A DNA stretch of 64,000 nucleotides from Tanypteryx hageni. Taxonomy: Eukaryota > Arthropoda > Insecta > Odonata > Petaluridae. The notes under the pieces were generated by a model. That model did no database searches. It had not been told where the DNA came from and saw only the letters and a list, made by a program, of their open reading frames with translations. The stretch spans positions 72,341,533 through 72,405,532 of the forward strand of contig CM054120.1 of assembly GCA_028673005.1 (NCBI GenBank), read 5' to 3'. The first letter of the stretch is position 1. The number at the start of each line of letters is the position of its first letter. Positions 34,018 to 43,712 of this stretch are shown here, one piece after another. The translations under genes were made by a program, and so were the position numbers.

Positions 34018-34195
34018 GACTCAGTGCTGCCATCACCAGGCCTGGGATGTCCGAATTCTTGTGTTCCGCCTCGATCACAGTCACATGGACTTTCCTTAAC
34101 TGCCCATTTCTCGGCGATTCCTCGTCCCATCCAACGTTGCCATCTCCAGCAGTGGAATATGACATGGATGAGCCCCCGGCTCCTATTGTACTCAT
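34018..34195 (-). CDS. Exon-like ORF B', novel repeated family
   Basis: The ATG at 34,195 opens 59 codons plus one base, ending at a GTAAAC donor (34,017-34,012). The start is MSTIGAGGSSMSYSTAGDGN and the end NSDIPGLVMAALS. Against ORF B there are many amino-acid changes but no frameshift or stop. The length and phase-1 donor are kept, although the donor has weakened from GTAAGC to GTAAAC. Product function is unknown. Confidence 0.35.
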
Positions 34196-34517
34196 GATTA
34201 CTTCGCGAATGAACATAGATGTGTAAGGCAAATAAAATTAATACCATACCAAAACCCGAGTTGATTCCTAATCTTATTTTAGGAAATAAGTGTTGATGAC
34301 GAGTGATGCTAAACGGTGGATATCCAAACTTTTCGAAGTTGGGGAACCCTTACATCGTTTCAACGGGATTAATTTAAGAACTATCATCGCCCTATTGACT
34401 GGGATAAAGATTTTAAATAATTTCTGCGCTCGTGCTTGTTTTGTATTTTTTCGGCCACGAGACGAGCTCATTAACTAAGCAAACTAAGGGTTAGAGAAAA
34501 GGTAGGATTTCGCTTAC

Positions 34518-34692
34518 GTGTGAGTGCCCTCATCACCAGCATTGAGATGTCCAAATCGTTTCCTAACACCTGGACTACAGCCACATCTGCAGATTTTGTC
34601 CCCACTGTACTTGGAGGTTGTTCCCGTATGTCGTCGACATCTCCGGCTAGGGCTGGTGGCGTGGACCTTCCCCCGTTTGCTCTTGCTGCCAT
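34518..34692 (-). CDS. Exon-like ORF A', novel repeated family
   Basis: The ATG at 34,692 opens 58 codons plus one base, ending at a GTAAGC donor (34,517-34,512). It is nearly identical to ORF A, with the start MAARANGGRSTPPALAGDVD. The same frame is open upstream through the shared leader to 34,794, so translation could begin earlier. The ATG chosen here aligns with the other family members. Confidence 0.35.
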
Positions 34693-34800
34693 TGTGTCCT
34701 CGCGTAGGAAAGGCGACAGAGAGTTGTCGGTGATTGGAGTTGTAGGAAGGCTTGGAGCGGAGTCGTCCAGAACTAAACCGTCCAGGGAGTCCACTTGCGT

Positions 34801-34935
34801 GCGAATGAAAAGAGCGACTGATTCGGCGGCGTGATTTATCCTCCCTCCCTTTCATTCCTCCATACCTTGGTTCCACCCATCCATCTTTTCCACTGATACC
34901 GTGCGGACCTCTCATTGATGTTCTACTGCGTGACA
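34801..34935 (-). promoter_or_regulatory. Promoter-like stretch upstream of ORF A'
   Basis: On the minus strand a GATAAATC box (~34,840) lies about 33 nt before an initiator-like TTTTCATTC (34,811-34,801), the spacing of an arthropod TATA/Inr promoter. The same string precedes ORF A at ~30,860-30,900. Further upstream, TGCGTGACATC and TCAATGAG align with CRE- and CCAAT-like strings of the copy at 47.8 kb. This is inferred from sequence only. Confidence 0.3.
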
Positions 34936-34974
34936 TCTTACGTGCGCAACCCCCGGAATTAAGAAATTACTTAC

Positions 34975-35070
34975 CTGAAATCCGTAGGTGCGCATGACCA
35001 AGTACGTTTGGTCAAATGGTGATGCAAAGGAAGCAAAACTGTTCTCAAAAAATGCTCGGCAGCAACTCAT
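34975..35070 (-). CDS. Possible short exon with consensus splice donor
   Basis: The minus-strand ATG at 35,070 opens 32 codons ending CAG directly before GTAAGT, a perfect CAG|GTAAGT donor (34,969-34,977). The end reads DQTYLVMRTYGFQ. No homologue was recognised and no acceptor was identified, so this may be chance. Confidence 0.2.
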
Positions 35071-35661
35071 TGTACTTCTTTCAAGAACAGTGTAGCGGAT
35101 TTTTATTTGATGGCAACCATGTTACAAATTGCCGCTGTACGACGGGGGGCTAGGCTCTGCACGCTACGCTGGTATGCCGCGCTATGAGCATCAGTCTGAC
35201 TCATCAGAGATGACCATGCCTTGGTATGCTTACTTGAGATAAACGAGAGCTGTGTAGACTTCTTTCTCATTAATCCTAATACCACGCCCTATCACGAGAT
35301 CGATGACAGGAACAAGATCTCAGGCTGTGAAAATCGCTCTTCCTTAGACCTACTTGTTTTTGGCGATAAATTGAAATGGATGGGAATACGTCATAAAAAT
35401 AAATTTATGTGGCATATTTACCTAGGTTTAATGGTAAAGGGCAGTGGCGCGCAACCTGTGGCATGCGACTCTATTTTAGGTGTCCCGCAATGCCTTGAAA
35501 CAATTTGCACTTTTGAATTTTATTAACTGATCGGCTTACCTAACCGTCGAATCATGATGGAGGAAGATAATTATAGAAAGTTGAAAAAGATGACTTTAGA
35601 ATGGAAATTCAATCTGCCATATGTACTTAAACTGTCTATATATTCATAGTATGTTTTAAGT

Positions 35662-36236
35662 CAGGGGTTACCAAAGTGGTCGGTACCGACCCCCTGTGGT
35701 CGGTACCTACTCTCAGGGTATCGATGAGAGTTAAAGGGACGTTCGGGGGTCGGTGAGAAATAAATTGGTCTTTAGTAGGCTTTTTAGAAATTTTAATATT
35801 CAATATAAAATAACAAAATTGAAAATTTTGCCAATAATTGTTGTTAAAAAACATATTTCTTGCTTTTTGTTTGATATATTTTAATCGAGAATTATCTCGG
35901 ATTACCGTTGAAAACCGTCCTTGGAAGAAAAAGGAGACTTAAGATTAAAGCTTACAAATCATAACCCCAATGTAAATGGTCTAGTAAAAAAACACCAAGC
36001 CCACACTTCACACTAAAAATAAATTTTAGTTCAGTATAAAAATGTCATGTTACTTGAATAATTGTAAATGTTTTTTAAAACACAGTTTATTATACACTAC
36101 CGTAATTATTACTATTCAAAAACCTTTCCTAATATAGATTTAAAAAGTATTTAATATCAAAATTTTTAATGGGGGTCTCCGAAATTTTATGGTATCATCA
36201 ATGGGGTCGTTGACATAAAAAGTTTGACAACCCCTG
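35662..36236. mobile_element. hAT MITE with 8-bp TSD
   Basis: The ends CAGGGGTTACCAAAGT and (reverse complement) CAGGGGTTGTCAAACT enclose 575 bp of non-coding sequence. The flanks are TTTTAAGT (35,654-35,661) and TTTTAAAT (36,237-36,244), a 7/8 match. GGTCGGTACCGAC lies just inside the left end. Confidence 0.75.
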
Positions 36237-36307
36237 TTTTAAATTTATCCGTGTCTCTGTGGCCCGCGATTAAAAAAGGTAGCGAATTACTGGTCTATAG
36301 ACAAAAC

Positions 36308-36637
36308 CAGGGGTGGGCACACCACAGCCCGTGGACCACATGTGGCCCGCGGTGGCATTTTATGTGGCCCGCGATGCTATAATGAAAGCGAACCGTAATA
36401 TAAAATACAAATAATTTCATATTTGAAGGTTAAAATTGTGGCCGGAAAACCTTTCCAACGATGTTATGGGGATATAACACAATATTTATTGTCGATTTTT
36501 CACGAACAGGATCCCTTACATTATCTCAAATCACTTCCGATGTGAACGCTAACGTGGTCCACCGATAAGTTTTTATCTGTTTATGCGGCCCGCCTAAGAA
36601 GCTTCAACTGTTAAATTAAAATGGTTGCTCACCCCTG
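36308..36637. mobile_element. hAT-like MITE, 330 bp, GGCCCGC-rich ends
   Basis: The ends are CAGGGGTGGGCACACC and (reverse complement) CAGGGGTGAGCAACC. Several GGCCCGC strings lie near both ends. The flanking octamers GACAAAAC and GTCTAGAC match at only 5 of 8 positions. The right part is duplicated at ~32,330-32,385. Confidence 0.5.
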
Positions 36638-37590
36638 GTCTAGACTGTAGAACATAGGTCCCGAATCCGCGGCCCCCGAGAGCACTTTATGCGGCCCACG
36701 AAGCTATGATGAAAAGGTGATCGGTAAAATTTTAAAATAGAGACTGTTTCATATTTTTTCAGCATAATTTTCTACTCAAAACCTTTTCTGGTGGAGCTTT
36801 AACACTAGTAATTTATTTAGTCTTGATTTTCGCTAATATGAGGCCACATTTCCCTTGGTAACTTCTAATCTAAACACTCATCCGGCTCATCGAAGCTCTT
36901 CTGGCTTCCAATGCTGCCCTCCGAAGCATTCACAACTATGAATGCGGCCCGCGATGCAAAAAGGCTGGAATTCACTGCTCTAAACTAATACATATTAAGC
37001 TATTAATAAATGCGTTAATCTGTTGTTTGGTTTGTTGGAACGCTATATGGGATTTCTTATAAGAGTGATCTTAAATATATATACCTCTTTTACACTTGCA
37101 GACTTATTTTCTTTTGCAAAACTAAATTAGAAGTAATTGACACACGACTTAGGATAAGAGCCTTTTTAAAGGGAATTAAATGAAAATTATTATTCTTATC
37201 GTCGATTTTTGTTTTCGAATCGAATTTGCTTGCATTAAGCTAAAATATTTGAAAAATTTTCAAAATTTTGTATGTTTATTGAAACGTTTTCTTGGAGATA
37301 AACCGCATTTTTGTTCATACAGAAAATCAACATATCTTGTAGTCCATAATAGTTAATTTTTTTCGAAAAAAACGTTAAAGATGTTGTTAACTTAGTTAAA
37401 AAATTGTATACTCTTATTGTCTTACTATTAAATATCATAAAATATAGTAAAATGAAAACCTGTTCATCTATCTTATCTAATGTTCGTATAAGTTTCAGAT
37501 TTAACTCACTTCCTTCCAATATAGTTGAATATATTAAGTTCCAATTATCCCGTTGAATTTCAACGGGCATTTACTCTAGTATATTAATTA
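36570..37590. repeat. Duplicated non-coding block, copy 2 (partner 32,325-33,585)
   Basis: Includes a 111-codon minus-strand frame (37,235-37,570) whose counterpart in copy 1 is shorter. The frame is rich in Asn, Ile and Phe and looks like AT-rich chance coding rather than a gene. Confidence 0.65.
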
Positions 37591-40007
37591 ATAATAAATC
37601 TGCGACACGAAATAGCTTAAATTAATTAAACCTTTCGACCATAGTGTTCAAACAGTAGTATTTCGTACAAAAAATATATGTGCTCTGCTTTTAAACCAAA
37701 AATGCAGAACAGAATTTGCATCTTAAAAATGAATCTGCATGTCATTGAATACAGTATATGTAAACCGGAGAATGGAATCATCCAAGAAGTGCACGCAATT
37801 TAATAACAGAAAAATGAGATAATTAGTTGCTTTTCCAATGAGACTTGGCACTGATTTTATTTGGAACTCATTATATATTAATATAAACAGTATTTTGCTG
37901 CCTAATTACCGCACTATTTACGTCAATAAATTATTTTTAAAGCTGAGGCGCAAAAATACGCAAGAAATTTCCTCAATGCCTTGATATTACTAGGAAGATA
38001 AAAGTAATCGATAACTAGTCTGTATAATAAAATACCCTTAGGTACTGAGTATTTATTTATAAATTATTAATCAAAACAATATTTAGGCAATGCTATTCGA
38101 AAAATGAGTTATAAATTACACAAGGAAAATAAAAACCCTGTTTATCTTATCGCATAGTAGGGTTTGAAATTACAAGAAGACGAAAAATTATCTGGCAAAT
38201 ATTGAAGAATAGGTATAAAGAATTACCACTTGGATTTCGGATGCTGTATATGCGCGTAGATGGTTCTTCGTTCTTTTCCCCAAAGGAAAAAATTGACAAC
38301 TCATTTTCCTTTTTTACGGGAGGAAGAAGACTATGGTATTAGTTTGACGACCTCCCAAAACAATTTTAAGACTTTCGCCTTACAGTCGTAACTAAAGAAA
38401 CTATGAAAGGCAATGCAAGAGGCTGCGGTAAAAGAGAATCACTAAAGATTGGTGCTATTGAAACATGGAGAAACCTCCTAAAAACAATAAAAAGAACAAA
38501 AAGGGGGAATTACTCACACTTCTTATTGGAAACTAATTGTGTGTTTTTGTTCAAAGAAGTTCATGAATAAATTGGCCAAAAAGGTAAAAGTGGGTTCCCA
38601 ATGGCTGTCCAATCATGATGTTTTTAAGCATTTTTATTTAATAGGAAAAAAGCTTGTTTCATGCAGAGTTTGGAAAGGTTAATGTCGGGGGAAACACCTA
38701 TATTATCGAGTCACTCTTCGAGAAAACCAAGTGTAGTATTTATTGGGATGCTAGGGAAGAAAGACAGGTCATCAAAAGAAACTAACGCTAGCCAAGTATT
38801 AAATTTTTGGCATTTTTAATGAATTTTCAGCATTTTTAGGTAGGTTTTAAAATTAGTTAGAAAAGAGATGTGTGGAAATCAATACATGACACAATAGGTC
38901 TCACAGAAATTCCAAGTTTGTGGACTAAAGGTAAACAATGTAATATTGGGATGGTAGGATTTTAAATCAAAATCCTATAGCGTAAGACTTCTTCTGAGTT
39001 TTGGGCAGTTTTATATTTTATGGCGTCCTTGGTAGAAAAAGCATTTTATTCAGAGGACTAGATGATTTACCCAGCTTCATACGGTTTGCTGTTTAAATGA
39101 AATATAGAACATATTTTACTACTAAAATTTATATACTTTATTTAAAACTTTTCATATTGATTTTTGAAATATAAATTAATTCATTCTAATGCTTTTTATA
39201 GAGAGTATCTCTTGTTTTTCTTTCTTGAGCCAAAACATGATGATTTTGAGCCCTTCCCACCCTTGAGGTCGCGACGTGAAGCAGTCTGATCTTATACGTT
39301 AAATTCAAATTTAAATAAATAATATATTTTATTATTACACCATTTACGCACGCTTCGCTAAACAAGAATATTTATTAAATAACTGAATAAATAAACCGAA
39401 ACATCATTAAGTCCTTGAACTTTGACCATGTCATTGTCGCCAGAGCATTTATCGTTAAAAATGCTAATTTAGTCCAAATTAATGAGAATAAACGTGAAAT
39501 GCGTGCGGTTTCGAGTCAAAGACTAAAAAAGACGATAAGAATAAGAAACTATGATCATTCTTCATAATTACTATGCAGGTACGAAGTTTTTAAGTAAATT
39601 TGTCGAATTTATATAATCAAATGAATGAATGCCTGCACTTATAAAAGTCAACTTTTACGTGTTATCTTACGGGGAATAAATAAAATGCGAATACCTTTTT
39701 ATGGGAAATCTGTCGGGAATTTAAACTCCCCTACGTGCCAAGTTTCGTTACGATACCTTTGAAGGTGTGGATTTGCATAGGATAACATACATACAACCAA
39801 ACATTTGAAATTAATTTCCATTGATTGATAAACTTTATCAAAATAATCATGCTGATTTATGACAAGATGAAAACGGATTTTCCATTGTTGGCTATCAAAT
39901 AAAAAGTTTTTTAATTTAAATTATTTGATGAAATTGTAATCGGGACTAGAAAGGTGATTTATAAGTGTTGTTTTTATATTATGTTACAGTTGTATTTTTC
40001 AAGCTGC
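37591..40007. other. AT-rich region, little recognised
   Basis: No coding region is supported. Near 39,700-39,810 a ctacgtgccaagtttcgtta string followed by catacatac resembles the 3' end of some arthropod LINEs, but no LINE body is attached. Confidence 0.35.
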
Positions 40008-40357
40008 TCATACGTGATTTTTGCTAGTATTATTCAGGGTTTTAATGGATGATTCAACGACTATAATATCATCCGAAGGAGGTTCTTCGTGAGGGAGACA
40101 AAAGTTAAGTCTTGTCCTCAAGAGATTGAGTTTTTGTTTAGTAAATGTTCTTTCAGAGAAGTTATGGGCAATATCGATGTAATCAAAGTGTTTTATGTGG
40201 TCACTAAAGGATTTTATGTTTTCTGCGTGTGTGTGTGAAAAAGTCTAGAATAGTGTACTTTCCCCTAAATCCGGAGTGCGTGTGAGATTGCGTCTTTTAG
40301 GTCCCTAGCGTGGAGAAATTTCATTAATAAGGAAGGTATTTGGCTGATTTGGTAATA
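40008..40357 (-). pseudogene. Unclassified decayed ORF
   Basis: The minus strand reads MKFLHARDLKDAISHALRI, then one stop, then a clean stretch of ~80 codons including HNFSERTFTKQKLNLLRTRL and DDIIVVESSIKTL, and ends at TGA 40,010-40,008. The composition looks like real protein, unlike neighbouring AT-rich frames. No domain is recognised. It may be part of the putative composite hAT or another element. Confidence 0.35.
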
Positions 40358-40959
40358 ACTATCTTACGTATCGAGGCACTATAAGTTTTTTTGGGCAAGG
40401 GCCTTGCGGTTCAATTTCAACATTTCGCGGCCAATACTTTTGAAAAATCCTGCTCTAGACCATTTAAAATATCTAGCGTCTAGACTTTAGATGATTGCAA
40501 GGAGTGTACACATCATCATAATTACCTCAGCTTCGGTGTTTGATGAATATACATAATTATTTTCGATAAAGTTTGATAAAATAGGTTTTGATGATAATAA
40601 ATGGCGGATGTGATCACATAAGGCGGAATGTCTTACTCTACATGTGGTTTTGGAATTTCACTGTTGATTACAATAAGCGGTTGATAACATTAACGAGTGA
40701 TCACATTAACGATTACAAAGATTTCAACTGAAATTCGTCCATTTTTTGGAGGATCATTGTTATAAGTCTTAATCATTGCGTTTGTTATAATTTCAACATT
40801 TAAAAATTTATTAGTGCCAAGTAATATGATTTAGGTCTGTTATTAAATTCATAATGGCTCCAGCATTGAAAAAGGGAAAGAAATTGGTTATGAACAAAAA
40901 CTTATGGTTCCACTTCCATTTCAATCACCGAAATGGATAAAAAATACTGGGGGCATGAA
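40358..40959. other. AT-rich region, nothing recognised apart from a hAT-like right end
   Basis: The putative hAT right end (to 40,452) is included. No coding sequence is supported beyond it. Confidence 0.4.
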
Positions 40960-43200
40960 AAACTTTCTATCGAAATTTGCCTCCACTCAATTTTTTTGAA
41001 GCAATCTTGTAAGAATGCATAAGCTAACAGCAACAATTTGTTTATTTATTTAGAGATAATCACAGGTATTCCATGTCACGTGATATTATTTCTTGCGATT
41101 ACAACCCTGCTCATGTTTCTCAAATTTCTTTCCTAGTCTACCGTTGGAAATATCAGAGATTGTTAAATTTGAAAAATTAGTATTTCTAAAAGATAGCTGG
41201 TGCCTTATTATGATCACATGAGAATATTATTATCTGTAATTTTTGAAATAAATACGAGGATCTTAATATTCTACGGTGAGCTCTCTTCTGAATTTGCTGA
41301 GATGTAGATTTAGTTAAAAGCCGTTAATCTGTAGAATATCTTTGTAGGGACATTTATTTTTGGGAATAAAATATAGGTAAAATACTGACATTTAAACTAT
41401 CCTTTTAAGGAGGGCCGCGTGAATGAAGTTTGAAGGCCTAGTGCAATATATTTCTGCCATTCTTTTACTTAAAGAAAGATAGAAAGAAAAAAATGAGAGT
41501 TTGTTTTGATGACGCAATGTGAGAAAGCGCATTTTATTTATAGATTGTTATTTAGAATTGCAAACGTGATATTCTTTATTAACCTAGTAATATAATTGTA
41601 TGACACAAAGTTATTTATTCGATAATTAATTAAAAACGTATGTTCTTACTCTTACACATGTTTGGTTTCCAATCTAATCTAATGTATGATATGAATATAC
41701 TACATCACTAAAAAGGACTCTCCGGACAATCCAGATTTTTCAAGAAAATTTCTTTTCTTATATTATTATGGCATCAAAGATCACGCAAATAGTGAATAAT
41801 TTTAAACTTCTATCTATACCAGTTGTATCATAATCATAATTTGCATATTTAGAAGTCCCCGCCTGAGCCTCCTTAATTTTTCCAAAGCATTTCTTTGGCA
41901 TTGCAATGGATTGCATCATAAACCACATACAAATTTTAATGGTATTTTTTATATAAAAGAAATTAATTAGCTTCGATCGGGCTACACAAAATTGTGTTGG
42001 CAAGCCGTATGTTGTGCACCCCTGGTATAGATTATTATCGTCATTCTAGCGTCGAAACTAGGGAAAGCGATTACGTAGCGGCTGTATAAATCACATACAC
42101 TCCGCCGATTTAAGTCATATGTTTGTTTTTCCGGCCTTGGGAGAGGGGTGTTTAGCGTTTCCATCAAATCCTGTCGAGATCATTGCTGTATGTGGCCGTC
42201 CTTGTTATCGTTAAGATGCTCATTGTAAAAGACCGTTAACGGCTGTTTATTTGTTAGTGAGAGACAAATTAAATAAAAATAAATACATTCTCATGTAAGA
42301 TTTTCTATAGACTGTGTGAGATTATATCCAACAGTAAATGACATTTTTATAAATCTGGATTAAATAATTTTTTAGTCATATTTAAAATGATTCTCGCCTC
42401 TCCATCATAAAACAAGTTTTAGAAGGATATATACTTTCAAAAGAGCAAATTTATACAAAACACGAAAAAATATTAATATTTTATAAACGCTAAATTTCGT
42501 TTCATTTTATTTTCAGAAGGATATTAAAGTTTAGAAAATTCTTTCCAGCGAAAAAGTTTACTCTTCTGAAATTGCAAGTTTTACAAAATTTCAATCACAC
42601 GGGAAATACAATCTAGTTTCATAATTACTGATTTGAATGCATTTCACTTTTCTCCTGAAGGAATGTTGGATGAAAAAAATCTGCTAGGAAAAATTCTGAT
42701 TGAATCGCAGATCGCAGATTATTTTAATCCCTTAATTTAAACTACTCATGCAGGATTTAAATCTGGAAATAGAATAGGAGTGACATTTTTTCGCACACTG
42801 AAATTTCAGATGGAAGTTAAATTAAAATAAAACACTATTTTTCACCATCGGGTTTATTGAATAAAAGCATACTAATGACTATTTTCACACATAGCTATAG
42901 GCCCCTTTTTATAAGTATGGGCCGCATGGAAATTGAACTTAACATTTAAAGAAAACCATTGTTGTTTCTACTTGAAAATATCAAGGTACAGACGTGAAGT
43001 TTTAGTGGGAATACGAAATGGTGTTTTATCGGAATCTTCCTCTTGTCTGTAATCCAGCTGCTACATTCCTTCGAGCCTCGTTTCTGAAAAATAATAAAGG
43101 AAATGAGTGTATTTGTCATAGTTATGAATGCACATCTTCAATAATTTAATTTGAAATCAACTTCATAATTTTAAGCATCATGATAGATAAACTGTGCCGC
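40960..43200. repeat. Segmental duplication, copy 2 (partner 28,380-29,460)
   Basis: Homology to copy 1 is split by 41,585-42,412. That insert ends near 42,018 with a hAT-type right end (reverse complement CAGGGGTGCACAAC). Copy 2 runs directly into exon-like ORF C, as copy 1 runs into ORF B. Confidence 0.6.
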
Positions 43201-43252
43201 AAATAAATCTATAGAAACCTGAGGGCTAACAAAAGACAAGGATTTTGCCTAC

Positions 43253-43435
43253 GCTTCATAGCCCTTATCACCAGTCGTGGGATGTCCGGATCGTTTGGTT
43301 CCTCTTCGATCACAATCACGAGTAAGGACTTAACTCCCACTCTATTTCTTTGCCTTTCTTCGTCCAGTCTTCTGTTGCCATTTCCAGCAGCGTATCTGGC
43401 AGCAGTAGATGCCGCGAAGAGACCTCCACTATGGA
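43253..43435 (-). pseudogene. Exon-like ORF C, family member with lost start codon
   Basis: The minus-strand frame reads through AAGNGNRRLDEERQR and ends PNDPDIPRLVIRAMK at a GTAGGC donor (43,252-43,247). It aligns with ORFs B and D. The family ATG is ATC here and the donor has drifted from GTAAGC, so this copy is probably dead. Confidence 0.45.
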
Positions 43436-43499
43436 TGATGACTTCGTGAGGGAACCAAGATGTGTAAAATAAATAAAATTAATATACATTAAAAACAGC

Positions 43500-43621
43500 T
43501 GAGTTGATTCTGATGCCTAAATTAGGGGGAATGCATGGAGGACGACGGATGATGAACCGGGATGCTTCAATATTTCGAATTCGTGGATCTAGGTGTAAGG
43601 CTTAGGGGTGTAATAGGAAGA
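43500..43621 (-). repeat. 3' segment of a family unit, split by the RTE insertion
   Basis: Strings such as gagttgattctga and atgaaccgggat match the 3' parts of the units at 29.7 kb and 33.6 kb. The rest of this unit appears to continue on the other side of the RTE, at 46,909-47,860. Confidence 0.5.
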
Positions 43622-43632
43622 CAAATATATTT

Positions 43633-43643
43633 CATCATCATCA
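43633..43643 (-). repeat. (ATG)n tail of the RTE element
   Basis: The minus strand ends ATGATGATGA directly against the target-site duplication. RTE elements usually end in such short tandem repeats rather than poly(A). Confidence 0.8.
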
Positions 43644-43651
43644 TAGGTAGT

Positions 43652-43665
43652 CTGTCCGTAGACAG
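43652..43665 (-). ncRNA. RTE 3'-UTR stem-loop with UACG tetraloop
   Basis: The minus-strand RNA CUGUC-UACG-GACAG forms a perfect 5-bp stem closed by a C(UACG)G tetraloop, one of the most stable known. It lies just before the (ATG)n tail, where LINE RTs recognise their template. Confidence 0.55.
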
Positions 43666-43712
43666 GTCCGTGATTATTCATGGTTAAACCTGGTTCTCCA
43701 TATACTCCTATT

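Larger units (their letters stand above)
33597..34935 (-). repeat. Duplicated two-gene-like unit, copy 2 (partner 29,650-30,985)
   Basis: It carries exon-like ORFs A' and B' in the same order as copy 1. Unlike copy 1, its upstream side continues into a region with a consensus splice donor rather than a Penelope insertion. Confidence 0.8.
32707..40452. mobile_element. Possible composite hAT element with nested repeats
   Basis: The left end CAGGGGTTTTCAAAG at 32,707 and an inverted, imperfect right end (reverse complement CAGGATTTTTCAAAAG) at 40,452 are flanked by identical CTCTAGAC octamers (32,699-32,706 and 40,453-40,460). The 7.7-kb interior has no recognised transposase and contains other repeats. 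TCTAGA is a common hAT target and occurs at other nearby ends, so the pairing could be coincidental. Confidence 0.35.

Noticed and set aside
37235..37570. 111-codon minus-strand frame
   Set aside because: AT-rich composition; its duplicate at ~33.2-33.5 kb has changes that shorten it, so there is no sign of coding constraint.
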